Counted from the first letter of the stretch, positions 26,448 through 34,911 are shown. The stretch: 64,000 bases of DNA from Vibrio cortegadensis (GCF_024347395.1 NZ_AP025473.1:744001-808000), one strand, 5' to 3'. The notes: generated by a model not told the origin, from the sequence alone. Translations and numbers: made by a program.

Positions 26448-26852
26448 ATGCGTATCATTAAAGGTTCAATAGCTGTGTTATTTAGTGTGTTCTGTGTATC
26501 GGCATACGCTGGAGATTTGCCTAATCCAGATGAAAATAACTTAGCGAATTTTCATTTAAAAGATGAAACCTGTGCTGGGCAGTGTCACCAAGATGAAGAT
26601 CCTTCTGATGATCTAAAGTTTGAATATGATAGCTGTGTGGAGTGTCATGATGATTTCGGCATTCTGGAAGGGCGTCAACATAACGTAAAACATAGAGAGA
26701 GCGAAGAGATGGAGTGCGTTGAGTGCCACCTTCCTCATGAGGAGTTTGACCCTAAAGAAACTTGCACTGATTGCCACGACGAAGATGATGAAGAATTGTC
26801 TGATTTTTACTCGATGAGATTAAACCGCTATATCAAGGCATTTCATCTTTGA
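26448..26852 (+). CDS. Small tetrahaem cytochrome c (CctA/STC-like)
   Basis: 134 residues with a cleavable signal (SAYAGDLP). Haem sites are CAGQCH (42-47), CVECH (63-67), CVECH (90-94) and CTDCH (106-110). The layout resembles the small tetrahaem periplasmic shuttle of Shewanella (LANFHLKDETC, then a Glu/Asp-rich body). The first site has three residues between the cysteines (CX3CH), not two. It is strongly acidic. The start has AGGATAAGAG upstream. It is the last gene of the FNR-box operon and a likely soluble electron carrier. Confidence 0.83.
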   Translation: MRIIKGSIAVLFSVFCVSAYAGDLPNPDENNLANFHLKDETCAGQCHQDEDPSDDLKFEYDSCVECHDDFGILEGRQHNVKHRESEEMECVECHLPHEEFDPKETCTDCHDEDDEELSDFYSMRLNRYIKAFHL

Positions 26853-26990
26853 ATATCTTAGCTAAATGGATGCTATAAAATTATATTATTATTTTAATAA
26901 CTATCAATAATTTTTATTTATACCTTAAGCAACATACAATCATTTCATCGACACAAAGTACGAATCAATCATCTGAATTTGGGGTAAGTT

Positions 26991-27476
26991 ATGAAAATGA
27001 ATCATGTAGGCATAATGGTTGGCGATATGGATAAAGCGGTTGAGTTTTATACTAATGCTCTTGGCCTAAACGTTGTAATGGGTAATACTAAAGTTGAAGA
27101 AGAGCGCGAAACAGCGATTGGCAGAATGTGTGTCGCGGTTTTTGGCGAAGGCTTTAAAGGGTTTAACATTGCACACCTAGTGACTTCAGATGGCATTGGC
27201 GTTGAATTATTTGAAATGAAAGAGCGCCAAGAACGTCATAATGTTGATTTCTCTCGAATTGGTATTTTCCACTTTTGCCTGCAAACCGATGACTTCCACG
27301 GTGTGATTGAACGCACTAAACAATTTGGCGGCAAAGTACGCATGGATATTATGCGTTACCACCCAGAAGATGAGACAAAACCAGCGCAAATGGTTTACCT
27401 AGAAGACCCGTTCGGCAATCTATTTGAGCTTTACTCTCATACTTATGAAGAGACTTACGCATCTGATTACGAATAA
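26991..27476 (+). CDS. VOC (glyoxalase/dioxygenase) superfamily protein
   Basis: 161 residues with two beta-alpha-beta-beta-beta modules. The first opens MNHVGIMVGDMDKAVEFYTNALGLNV and the second FHFCLQTDDFHGVIERTKQFGG, ending VYLEDPFGNLFELYSHTYEE. His and Glu ligands for one metal are at the expected places (about His5, Glu67, His93, Glu148). The superfamily includes glyoxalase I, epimerases and antibiotic-resistance proteins; the substrate is not predictable. It has its own GGGG ribosome-binding site and terminator, so it is separate from the cytochromes. Confidence 0.8.
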   Translation: MKMNHVGIMVGDMDKAVEFYTNALGLNVVMGNTKVEEERETAIGRMCVAVFGEGFKGFNIAHLVTSDGIGVELFEMKERQERHNVDFSRIGIFHFCLQTDDFHGVIERTKQFGGKVRMDIMRYHPEDETKPAQMVYLEDPFGNLFELYSHTYEETYASDYE

Positions 27477-27496
27477 AATCGTCGTGTAAAATGAAT

Positions 27497-27525
27497 AGCC
27501 TCAAGAGCTTCTTGGGGCTTTTTCG
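27497..27525 (+). terminator. Rho-independent terminator after the VOC gene
   Basis: AGCCTCAAGA / TCTTGGGGCT stem with one mismatch, a 3-base loop and five T. Confidence 0.8.
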
Positions 27526-27736
27526 TATTTGAAATAATTCAAATCGCTTAGACGAACTAAAAGCGATAAAAGGAGGCCATCGATGCCTCCTGTTCTATTA
27601 CTGCTTTTAGAGCTGATGTGACGAATGCTTGCGGATAAAAGGAAGAACTCAAATCTTACTTTAGGTTACCTTAATGTCTCACGACATTGTCTTTATTATG
27701 GGCTCAGTTATCTCGAAATTCTATGTCATGTATCTC

Positions 27737-28357
27737 TCATACATGCGTTATAGCATCGCTAATTAATTTACCTAACTCTTCCCATTTACCTTCATCAATG
27801 AGGTTGGTAGGTACCATCCACGTACCTCCGCAAGTAATCACGGACGAAATGGATAGATACTCATCAAGATTTTTTAAGCTTACGCCTCCTGTCGGCATAA
27901 ACTTAACAGGATAAACAGCAGATAGAGCTTTGAGCATTGCAGTGCCGCCAGAAGCTTCAGCTGGGAAGAATTTTAAGGTGCTAAGTCCCATATCCATTGC
28001 CAGCTCTACGAGGCTAGGGTTATTAACGCCAGGGATGATGGGGATATTTTTATCCAGGCAATACTGAACGGTTCTAGGATTAAACCCAGGGCTTACAATG
28101 AAATCAACGCCAGCATCGATAGCTTGATCTACTTGCTCGTTAGTTAAGATCGTACCAGCACCAATCAACATCTCAGGGTATTTGGCTCGCATAATGCGAA
28201 TAGCCTCTGGGGCACATTCAGTGCGGAACGTTATTTCAGCACAAGGCATACCATTATCAATAAGAGTTTGGCCAAGAGGGATTGCGTCTTCCGCTTTATT
28301 GATTGCAATCACGGGAATGACTTTAAAGTTGGCTAGTTGTTCATTCAATGTCGTCAT
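27737..28357 (-). CDS. eda: KDPG/KHG aldolase
   Basis: Cleaves 2-keto-3-deoxy-6-phosphogluconate to pyruvate and glyceraldehyde 3-phosphate (Entner-Doudoroff) and also 4-hydroxy-2-oxoglutarate. 206 residues from ATG at 28357, the usual length; the longer open frame adds 42 residues that do not belong to the fold. Motifs: VIPVIAINKAEDAIPLG, the active Glu in CAEITFRTECA, LIGAGTIL, and the Schiff-base Lys in LKFFPAEASGG. The usual edd partner is absent, so this copy may serve sugar-acid or hydroxyproline-type breakdown encoded elsewhere. Confidence 0.93.
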   Translation of the reverse strand: MTTLNEQLANFKVIPVIAINKAEDAIPLGQTLIDNGMPCAEITFRTECAPEAIRIMRAKYPEMLIGAGTILTNEQVDQAIDAGVDFIVSPGFNPRTVQYCLDKNIPIIPGVNNPSLVELAMDMGLSTLKFFPAEASGGTAMLKALSAVYPVKFMPTGGVSLKNLDEYLSISSVITCGGTWMVPTNLIDEGKWEELGKLISDAITHV

Positions 28358-28690
28358 TATTTTCATCCGTTCAAATGGTACAAAAGTGATTAACCAGAAT
28401 TTATGGGTGTGTTTGTCGATAAGATTATAAAGATTAATGTGGCATTGCATAACGTAGAAGAATAGGCATAGGTGATGGGTCACATTTTCAGTTAAGTAGA
28501 ATGTGTAAAAACAAGAACTCTAAGCTCGTATCGATGATTGATGTGCTCAGTCAGGCGAAGCAACTCCATTTCGTTGCATGAAATGAAAGTTTAATAGGAA
28601 AAATATGTGTTCTATTATTTGCTTTTGGTAAGCCACAAATTCAATGTTACCCTCCACTTTGAACATGCAGATTATTACGGTAGATAAAAC

Positions 28691-28906
28691 GTGTTAGAAA
28701 AACAAAATTTACTTAAACTCGCTAAAATCAAGATGCCATATGGAAAGTTTGCGGGTCGTGTCCTTATCGATTTACCCGAAGAGTATTTGTTGTGGTTTGA
28801 TAAGAAAGGCTTTCCTGAAGGCGAGCTGGGGGAATTATTAAAGCTTTGCTTATGCCTAAAAATTGAAGGCTTAGATAGTGTCGTAAAGCCCCTAAAAAGG
28901 ATGTAG
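28691..28906 (+). CDS. DUF3820 family protein
   Basis: 71 residues starting with GTG. It matches the DUF3820 pattern: IKMPYGKFAGRVLIDLPEEYLLWFDKKGFPEGELGELLKL. The YGKFAG...LP..YL.W signature is shared with short proteins linked to exonuclease domains in some genomes, but no function is established. It is transcribed alone; the region before it shows no clear ribosome-binding site. Confidence 0.75.
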   Translation: MLEKQNLLKLAKIKMPYGKFAGRVLIDLPEEYLLWFDKKGFPEGELGELLKLCLCLKIEGLDSVVKPLKRM

Positions 28907-29078
28907 CGGAGTGCGGATGTTCTTCAATACTTCACTCTGCATGTGAGCAGCGCTTGTAAATTGAGCGAATGACAATTTTTCAGTAGTTAGATCAAATGAG
29001 ATGCAGTGTTAGTCAACGACAGGGATCATTTAATTCGATATTATTTCTCTTGTTAGAATAACCAATGGCTGGAATGAA

Positions 29079-29408
29079 ATGAGAATTTCCGTTGATGGCG
29101 GCTCTTTTAAAGTTGCAATCGAAACTGAGTTTGATGGTTTGGTTGCAGAATCAACCGACATCTTTCACGCTACTCGTAAACAAGCTGAATCAGCTGATAA
29201 GGCCATTTTGCGTTTTTTGCAGATTATTATTGAGCACAGTGATGAAGATGATGCTATCGGTTACGCTGTGTTAGGTTTGTTGGGATGGTACAACGAAGTC
29301 ATTAATCCGATAACGGATAAAGACATTGACTTGAATTTAGCAAAAATCTTGCCTCACCTGATTAACCCTAAAGGGGATTTAACAGCGCTGAATGTCAATA
29401 AGCATTAA
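29079..29408 (+). CDS. Hypothetical protein, 109 residues
   Basis: A soluble acidic protein with no signal peptide or membrane helix and no family recognised. The N-terminal 30 residues look like a beta hairpin (MRISVDGGSFKVAIETEFDGLVAES), the rest helical (KQAESADKAILRFLQIIIEHSDEDDAIGYAVLGLLGWYNEVI). Codon use and composition match the neighbours and it ends before a strong terminator, so it is probably real. Confidence 0.6.
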   Translation: MRISVDGGSFKVAIETEFDGLVAESTDIFHATRKQAESADKAILRFLQIIIEHSDEDDAIGYAVLGLLGWYNEVINPITDKDIDLNLAKILPHLINPKGDLTALNVNKH

Positions 29409-29431
29409 GTTAGCTTCGAAAGATCAAAAAT

Positions 29432-29464
29432 GCCTCCATCTTTGAAAGAAATGGAGGCTTTTTT
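29432..29464. terminator. Terminator between converging genes
   Basis: GCCTCCAT / ATGGAGGC stem, 11-base loop with further pairing, then seven T on the plus strand and an A-run before it, so it can act on both strands. Confidence 0.88.
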
Positions 29465-29483
29465 AGTCATGTAAAACAGTGAA

Positions 29484-31037
29484 CTACTGGTTCTTCTTGG
29501 CTAGCTTTTGCTTATACATATCTTTGTCAGCTCGACCAATGAGTGACTCCACGCTGTCGTTATCCAACAATTCTGCACAACCGTAACTCATGCTCCAGTC
29601 CATGTTGCCCTTTAAGCCTAGAGTTCGTAAATTAGCTAAAATACGATGCATAGAGTGACTGGCATCTTCTACGTTACAGTTCATAAAGACAATTAGGAAC
29701 TCATCTCCTCCAAGACGTGCGGAAAAATCAGAGGTACGCACTGTTGAGCTGATCGCTTTAGCCAAGCCTTTAATTAAATTATCTCCTGCCTCATGGCCAT
29801 AATTGTCATTTATCTTCTTAAGATTATTCGCATCAATAAAGCCAACAGATAAAAGAGGAATGGAGCTTGGGGTTTTATCTATTTGTTCTTCGAGGAATTC
29901 TACAATAGCGTGGCGATTATAGAGCCCGGTCAAACCGTCATGGCGAGCTTCAATGGTTAATTTTTCTACAAGCCATTTATGTTCTTCCTGTGAGCTTGCA
30001 AGTTGGTATGACAAAAAGGCCACGATTGGAGTAACTAAAAGGATCGCAATGAGGATGTTTTCCATCAGGGCTGAAAACTCATTAGTGAGAACACTCTTAG
30101 GTACATGCATCACAAGGAAGAGACTCTCACTATTGACACTAGAAAGCTCATTAAAGGGGTTTAAGGCGGTTTTTAGAAAGTAGAACTCACCTTGAGGTGT
30201 TGTCACCATCCCTTCAGGCGACGTCGTCATTGAAGCCCAAACCGTAGAAAACTCATCTGAGAACTTATACTGCTTTTTCTCAGGGTACATAAAAGACCAT
30301 TCTTTCTCTTTGTCATAGCCTTTCAGCAAGTATCCATTGTCGTTAACAAGATAGATATTGTCATTGTTATGAATATTTAGATCGTCAAGAGAGTGGAGAA
30401 GGTCGCTACCTCTGTAGTTGATAATGCCAATACCAAGAAAAGATCCAGTAGAAGAGTAAATAGGTGTTGAAAACCTGATCATAGGTTTAATTGGGGATTC
30501 AACTTTTCCATGTTCTTTATTGAGGTCAAACTTTGAAATGAATATCTGATTTGGCTTCAGTTGACGTGTTTTTTGGAAATAGTAACGTGCGGATTTGTCT
30601 TGCAACCCCTCACTCGGGACTTGAAAGAATGTGTTAGTCGCCTGTTGATCGATTCGGATCACTTCTTGACCTTGACTATCGATAATTCTAATTTGGTCGT
30701 ACTGTTTTTTTATCGTAGTGATTTTCAGCATTAATGATGCTAGGTATGAAGAGCTTTTAGGTTCATTAGACATCAATACCGACTGAGCAAGATCGCTATG
30801 TGCGAAGTAGGTAAGGTCGGTGCCTATTGATCTCACTTTTAATAAAAGGTGATCCTGCATACGCAGAATTTCGGAGGTTTGCTTTTCAGCGCGAGCTTGG
30901 TCGATATTTTTGTGAGTGACTAGGCTGATCGCTGTTGCAACAAATAATATGAATAAGAATATAAGGGCAATATAAGCAGAAAAACGTCTATTTTTACTGC
31001 GTAAAATGTCATTTCTTTCTCTAATAAACTTAACCAT
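29484..31037 (-). CDS. Membrane diguanylate cyclase (GGDEF)
   Basis: 517 residues. There is a helix at about 20-42, a periplasmic sensor region to about 320 of Cache type (VIRIDQQATN, IRFSTPIYSSTGSFLGIGIINYRG), a second helix at about 322-345, then a GGDEF domain (about 355-512). The active motif GGDEF is intact in ARLGGDEFLIVF, and RTSD five residues before it is the c-di-GMP inhibitory I-site, so the enzyme should make c-di-GMP with product feedback. GLYNRHAIVEFLEE and NNYGHEAGDNLI-type substrate motifs are present. The sensed signal is unknown. It is transcribed alone. Confidence 0.93.
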   Translation of the reverse strand: MVKFIRERNDILRSKNRRFSAYIALIFLFILFVATAISLVTHKNIDQARAEKQTSEILRMQDHLLLKVRSIGTDLTYFAHSDLAQSVLMSNEPKSSSYLASLMLKITTIKKQYDQIRIIDSQGQEVIRIDQQATNTFFQVPSEGLQDKSARYYFQKTRQLKPNQIFISKFDLNKEHGKVESPIKPMIRFSTPIYSSTGSFLGIGIINYRGSDLLHSLDDLNIHNNDNIYLVNDNGYLLKGYDKEKEWSFMYPEKKQYKFSDEFSTVWASMTTSPEGMVTTPQGEFYFLKTALNPFNELSSVNSESLFLVMHVPKSVLTNEFSALMENILIAILLVTPIVAFLSYQLASSQEEHKWLVEKLTIEARHDGLTGLYNRHAIVEFLEEQIDKTPSSIPLLSVGFIDANNLKKINDNYGHEAGDNLIKGLAKAISSTVRTSDFSARLGGDEFLIVFMNCNVEDASHSMHRILANLRTLGLKGNMDWSMSYGCAELLDNDSVESLIGRADKDMYKQKLAKKNQ

Positions 31038-31329
31038 TTTGTAACTGTATTCTCACCTCTTACGACGCTGTAACATACAGCATCTAATGGCGTATAGTAT
31101 ATGATATAAAGTAACAGCACTCAGTAGAAATCGTACAATCGATGATCAATTTGAGATGTCCGTTAGATATTACCTAGTACAATACATTATGTGATGTTGC
31201 TTCAATTCCCTTGAGTTAATGTCTAGCTCTGATCTTGTTGTAATATAGTCAGTGTCGTTTTGAAAAGATTTGAGAGAAACTTGTCAAATTAGGCTACTAT
31301 GCTTGCAATTGAGTTAAGTGTATTTATTT

Positions 31330-31650
31330 ATGACGATTGAAGTAACCAATATTGAAGTCGCTAACGTTAGTGGCACGGATAACGAAGCGTTAGAAGTTTC
31401 TTGTGCAAACTGCCAAGCTTGTTGCTGCCGTTTAGAAGTGATTATTATTTCAGACACTGGCGTTCCAGAGGAACATATAACTCACGATCAATGGGGTGGG
31501 GAGGTGATGGCTCGGCTTGATGATGGTTGGTGTTCTGCTCTCGACCGCTATACTAAAATGTGTACGATTTATGAGAATCGCCCATGGGTTTGTCGTGAGG
31601 TACAAGTGGGTTCATACGAATGTCTCGAAGAACGAAATATCTTTTTATAG
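31330..31650 (+). CDS. YkgJ-family cysteine-cluster protein
   Basis: 106 residues from ATG at 31330; a GTG four codons upstream is also open. It contains the family pattern of conserved Cys: CANCQACCCRLEV, then WCSALDRYTKMCTIYENRPWVCREVQVGSYEC. Proteins of this family are predicted to bind an iron-sulfur cluster or zinc and have no settled function. It is single, with an inverted repeat after it and a converging SEC-C protein. Confidence 0.78.
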   Translation: MTIEVTNIEVANVSGTDNEALEVSCANCQACCCRLEVIIISDTGVPEEHITHDQWGGEVMARLDDGWCSALDRYTKMCTIYENRPWVCREVQVGSYECLEERNIFL

Positions 31651-31713
31651 AGACTTAATAAGGTATGTGAGGCCAACTGGTCATTGGGCTCAAATTAGCT
31701 AAACTGAAAATTA

Positions 31714-31749
31714 ACAGGGTTAAACGTCATTGAAATACTTAACCCTGTA
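31714..31749. terminator. Hairpin between converging small genes
   Basis: ACAGGGTTAA pairs with TTAACCCTGT, a 10-bp perfect stem with a 16-base loop, but without a strong T-run. It is probably a transcription end for one or both neighbours. Confidence 0.6.
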
Positions 31750-31768
31750 TTGATGTGCAAATGGCTAT

Positions 31769-32101
31769 TTAAGCGCAGCACTTCTTGTATTTTTTACCGC
31801 TTCCACAAACACATGGGTCGTTACGGTTAGGTGTTTTTTCAAACACTGTTGTTTTCGGCTTATTAATGACCGTATCAAACTCAATTGTGTTCTCTTCTTT
31901 TTCTGCATCAACGGTAATTGCCACGAACAGCGCATTTTCTGCCGCTAGCGCTTCCATTTCCAATTTACGAGCTTCTGAGTTAACCAATACTGAAATTGGT
32001 GATTCTTCTGTTCCCGCTTTGATCTTACGGTCTACATTGTAGCCAGATTGGACGTGATTCTGTCTTGTTTCGATTCGGCCTTTGAAGAACATTTTAGACA
32101 T
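31769..32101 (-). CDS. SEC-C motif protein (PBPRA1643-like family)
   Basis: 110 residues from ATG at 32101, with GGGA 7 bases upstream. The upstream GTG would overlap that ribosome-binding site. The last 20 residues are a SEC-C zinc motif (DPCVCGSGKKYKKCC), as in the C-terminus of SecA. The N-terminal 85 residues (MFFKGRIETRQNHVQSGYNVDR) are shared with a Vibrio/Photobacterium family I recall under the PBPRA1643 name. Function unknown; a ribosome or SecB-type contact through the zinc motif is speculation. Confidence 0.8.
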   Translation of the reverse strand: MSKMFFKGRIETRQNHVQSGYNVDRKIKAGTEESPISVLVNSEARKLEMEALAAENALFVAITVDAEKEENTIEFDTVINKPKTTVFEKTPNRNDPCVCGSGKKYKKCCA

Positions 32102-32371
32102 GGTTATTCCCACTTAGGATTGTTAATTGGTAAGGCGGGGATTATACGCATAATTGATGAGGGTTAAAGGATAAGCGAGAGTCTAGGTAAAAAAATTTCA
32201 AATGAGGTTTTATTTTACGGATAAGATAAGGCGGTTTGTGAGGATTTCAGATGCTTTCGTTATTGAGAGTCAGTTGAGAGGATAAAACCGACTCTGTCCA
32301 TTTTTACATTTATCGCTGTTTTACAGACTAATGCTGTCTGCTAAGTGCATACTATCGAGGTGTATTTATCA

Positions 32372-32578
32372 TCACTGTAATGAGAATTGCCCGATATTGT
32401 GTTCATTTTGGTCTAATATTTTTCCGCTTTTCTCAAGTTCATCATAAGTGAAATGTATGGATGAGCTTGAGAGGTTTCCACTGTGCATAACATGACGATA
32501 AAGCACGTCGCTATTTAGTTGGTGAATGGTTGCATTCCAAGATGTGTTATTCGTGTAAATGGTAAACAGTATATTCAA
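32372..32578 (-). CDS. Small hypothetical protein, 68 residues
   Basis: An open frame beginning at TTG with AGGA 10 bases upstream, reading NILFTIYTNNTSWNATIHQL and then a Ser/His-rich middle and an acidic helix. It has no signal peptide or domain that I recognise. The composition is protein-like, but the start is weak and no neighbours support it. The flanking 32114-32371 and 32579-32900 hold no gene I can defend; only an imperfect inverted repeat (AGAGTCaGTT / AACcGACTCT) is seen at 32267-32298. Confidence 0.4.
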   Translation of the reverse strand: MNILFTIYTNNTSWNATIHQLNSDVLYRHVMHSGNLSSSSIHFTYDELEKSGKILDQNEHNIGQFSLQ

Positions 32579-32983
32579 ATAGAGTATTCCTATGTTTTAG
32601 TATGTTGATGATTTTTTGGTAAAGCGTTGATTCTTATGGTTATAACATGAGTTTGTGTCAGTAATAAGAACAAACAATGTATCGATTAATTTATTTACGA
32701 AACGTTTTCGGCTGAGAGCGATGATACCAAATACGCTTTGGGCCTGTATTTTTTGACATATGTACCTTTTGTTTAATGTGGGTGAATTTGTAAATTAGCA
32801 ACTGAAAAATCAGTTAGTAGTAGTCGATATCAATTGACTGAAAATACTTCGGGCCAAATGAATCAATAAACTTTGTAAATCAAGGTATTATAAAAACAGA
32901 AAATTATAAATGGAGTATAAAAGAAGTGTTTATAAGTCGGAGATTGACGCGGTAGAAAGTGAAGTGAAAATCGCTAGAAAGAA

Positions 32984-33010
32984 AATAGACGCTAGAAGCT
33001 AGCGTCTATT
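32984..33010 (-). terminator. Terminator of the cold-shock gene
   Basis: AATAGACGCTAG / CTAGCGTCTATT, a perfect 12-bp stem with a 3-base loop, followed on the minus strand by TTTC. It lies 30 bp after the stop codon. Confidence 0.85.
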
Positions 33011-33039
33011 CATATAATTCAGTTTAATTCGATAAAGAA

Positions 33040-33252
33040 TTAAAGTGCGATTACGTTCGCAGCTTGTAGGCCTTTTTGACCGTTTTCAACATTGAAAGAA
33101 ACCTTTTGGCCTTCTTTCAGTGTTTTGAAACCTTCTGATGCGATTGCACGGAAGTGTACAAATACGTCAGCGTCGCCGTTGTCTTGAGAAATGAAGCCGA
33201 AACCTTTCTCTTCGTTAAACCATTTTACTGTACCAGTATTTGTATTAGACAT
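33040..33252 (-). CDS. Cold-shock-like RNA chaperone (CspA family)
   Basis: 70 residues forming one OB-fold cold-shock domain. RNP1 KGFGFIS (about 16-22) and RNP2 VFVHFRAI (about 30-37) are intact, with GTVKWFNEEKGFGF at the start and AANVIAL at the end. It binds single-stranded RNA and DNA and melts structure. Gln/Asn-rich start MSNTNTG is usual. About 340 bp lie between this start and the end of the Qrr RNA upstream on the same strand; the promoter and any thermosensitive leader should be there, but I cannot tell whether it is cold-induced. Confidence 0.95.
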   Translation of the reverse strand: MSNTNTGTVKWFNEEKGFGFISQDNGDADVFVHFRAIASEGFKTLKEGQKVSFNVENGQKGLQAANVIAL

Positions 33253-33592
33253 AATGTGTCCCTTAAAATTTAATTGTATGTATATATAAAGTGCTGAGCG
33301 GTAGAATTATTTATCTTGCTTACAAATAGGGAAATCAAAAGACAATAACTGGTAGGTTGCATCTGAGGGTTTCACATTTACTTGAACTCTAAATAACTCT
33401 GAACACAGAGCGGGTAAGATATTACCATACACATTATGAAAGTACAGTGGTTTTTCTCATTAAATGATATTGGATACCAAGGCGAACCCGGTTTCGATAA
33501 ATTGATAAGCGCGTGATATCTAACAGAACATGTCGATGGGGTTGCAGTTGTCACCTGAAAGGGTTTGTCAGCGGGGGTATTGATTTTGAGAC

Positions 33593-33700
33593 AAAAAAAT
33601 AGCCAATCGCAAAAGGGCAATTGGCTTATATATAATGTGAACAAAAATTATTCACTAACAACGTCAGTTGGCTAGGTGACCCTCGGCTTAAGAAGGGTCA
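33593..33700 (-). ncRNA. qrr: Qrr quorum-regulatory small RNA
   Basis: An RNA of about 108 nt. Its 5' end forms the first stem-loop (TGACCCTTCTTAAGCCGAGGGTCA). Then comes the family's most conserved segment, CTAGCCAACTGACGTTGTTAG at 33654-33676 described here only by its core ACTGACGTTGTTAG. It ends with AGCCAATTG / CGATTGGCT and seven T. This core pairs with luxR/hapR, luxO, luxM and aphA mRNAs in vibrios with Hfq. The start is set by the sigma-54 promoter 11 bases upstream. At low cell density, phospho-LuxO should turn it on. No luxO is in the window, so this is one of the dispersed copies (qrr2-5 type). The number cannot be assigned. Confidence 0.95.
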
Positions 33701-33710
33701 TTTATATTAA

Positions 33711-33727
33711 TGCACTTAGTGTGCCAA
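33711..33727 (-). promoter_or_regulatory. Sigma-54 promoter of qrr
   Basis: On the minus strand TTGGCACACTAAGTGCA: the -24 GG and -12 GC are exactly 10 bases apart and only one core base differs from TGGCACN5TTGCA. The -12 GC is 11-12 bases before the first base of the RNA. Confidence 0.92.
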
Positions 33728-33787
33728 CTTTTATATGCACGTTTATGCCCAATTTGTGACCAATTGAGTTCAAATTGGAGATCGTCC

Positions 33788-33813
33788 TTGCATTTTGCAA
33801 TTGTATTTTGCAA
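33788..33813 (-). promoter_or_regulatory. Two LuxO-binding sites upstream of qrr
   Basis: TTGCAAAATGCAA (33788-33800) and TTGCAAAATACAA (33801-33813), read on the minus strand, match the LuxO site TTGCAWWWTGCAA fully and with one mismatch. They lie about 90-110 bp upstream of the RNA start, a typical enhancer position, and abut head to tail. Confidence 0.9.
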
Positions 33814-33874
33814 ATAAATATAACATTGCTAATGATAAGGATATAAACAGCCTGAGACTAATAACCAAAAAGTA

Positions 33875-34777
33875 TTAGTCAGCTAGCGCGGTGCAAAAGC
33901 TAACGTCAGCGACTCCCGTGTTGATGTCGTAGCTGTGATACAACTCGAAGCAAGGGCGGTCATCGCAATCTAGTCCTTGCTCAACCACCTGAGACATGAG
34001 TTCATCCCAAGCGGATCCATATTGGTCTTTGCTAGTGATGGTTTTACGGATCACGCCATACTTCCCACCAGTAAAGTTCTTTGTCTCTATTCCTGAGCCT
34101 GGTTTTGTGTCTTCAGGAACCATCAGGCAGATATCTGTTCTACATTTCTCGGTGGGTGTGATTTCAGGGTTGTCATGGTAAATGAAGATTGATGTGTTAC
34201 TTGCCAGTCCGTTTGGCCCTGCCCAGTTATAGAGTGTTCCAACCGCGGGCTCGTAGTTTTCACCGTAAGGCCCTGTTACTCGTATATATGCTAGCGTACT
34301 TGAATCGAAGTGTTGAATATCCATGGTGCTGCTCCATTGGGTTAATTTAGATTCAGTATAGCGAGCGTCATTTTCTGAATCGTGTCCAATCTTGCGCAGT
34401 GTGTGTCCGATCTTGCTACTTTGTAATAATGCTGAAAACGAATCAATGTTGGAACAATCTCTGATTTGACTCGGTGTGAGGTTGAAATATTGGCGGAAAA
34501 CTTTCGCAAGGCTCTGTGAACTCGAAAAGCCATACTCAAGTGCGACTTCTATCACTGGGCTTTTCTTGTAAAACAGATCATTAGCAGCACTCTCGATTCG
34601 TAGTCGGCGTAAATATTCATTTAGAGTTTCACCTACCACAGCTTTAAATATTCGATGAAAGTGATAGGGCGAAAGATAGGCAAGATCGGCGACTTTTTCT
34701 AAATTTAGGGGCTGATTAAAGTTCTGTTCAAGGTACCGAATAACAGGAACCAGTCTGCGATGATAGTCTTTTTTCAT
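33875..34777 (-). CDS. AraC-family regulator with GyrI-like effector domain
   Basis: 300 residues from ATG at 34777, where the HTH domain normally starts. The frame stays open to a GTG at 34888, which has a better ribosome-binding site but adds 37 atypical residues. Two AraC HTH motifs: LEKVADLAYLSPYHFHRIFKAVVGE and VIEVALEYGFSSSQSLAKVFRQYFNLTPSQ. The C-terminal part (about 150-300) is GyrI/SOUL-like (STLAYIRVTGPYGENYEPAVGTLYNWA), as in Rob and BmrR-type small-molecule binders. It probably controls a detoxification or export gene. The neighbouring HlyD pair is a candidate target but is separated by a terminator. Confidence 0.88.
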   Translation of the reverse strand: MKKDYHRRLVPVIRYLEQNFNQPLNLEKVADLAYLSPYHFHRIFKAVVGETLNEYLRRLRIESAANDLFYKKSPVIEVALEYGFSSSQSLAKVFRQYFNLTPSQIRDCSNIDSFSALLQSSKIGHTLRKIGHDSENDARYTESKLTQWSSTMDIQHFDSSTLAYIRVTGPYGENYEPAVGTLYNWAGPNGLASNTSIFIYHDNPEITPTEKCRTDICLMVPEDTKPGSGIETKNFTGGKYGVIRKTITSKDQYGSAWDELMSQVVEQGLDCDDRPCFELYHSYDINTGVADVSFCTALAD

Positions 34778-34911
34778 AAGTGGTCGCTGAGTGAATGTTT
34801 CGTACCATCTTAAACAAACCAATATAGAGGATGCGATACTTACTTTCGTTTTGCCTTTTAGTTCACATAAAAATAGTGAGCTATCCACATTGCTCGCTCC
34901 GCTAGAAAATG

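Noticed and set aside
28358..28483. 42-residue N-terminal extension of KDPG aldolase
   Set aside because: Known aldolases begin at the MTTLNEQL equivalent; the extension is low complexity and has no ribosome-binding site.
32910..33002. 30-codon frame MEYKRSVYKSEIDAVESEVK... on the plus strand
   Set aside because: Protein-like composition, but no ribosome-binding site and its end lies in the cold-shock gene terminator.
33378..33644. 88-codon open frame on the minus strand
   Set aside because: It overlaps the 3' half and terminator of the Qrr RNA and reads through the terminator stem; no ribosome-binding site.
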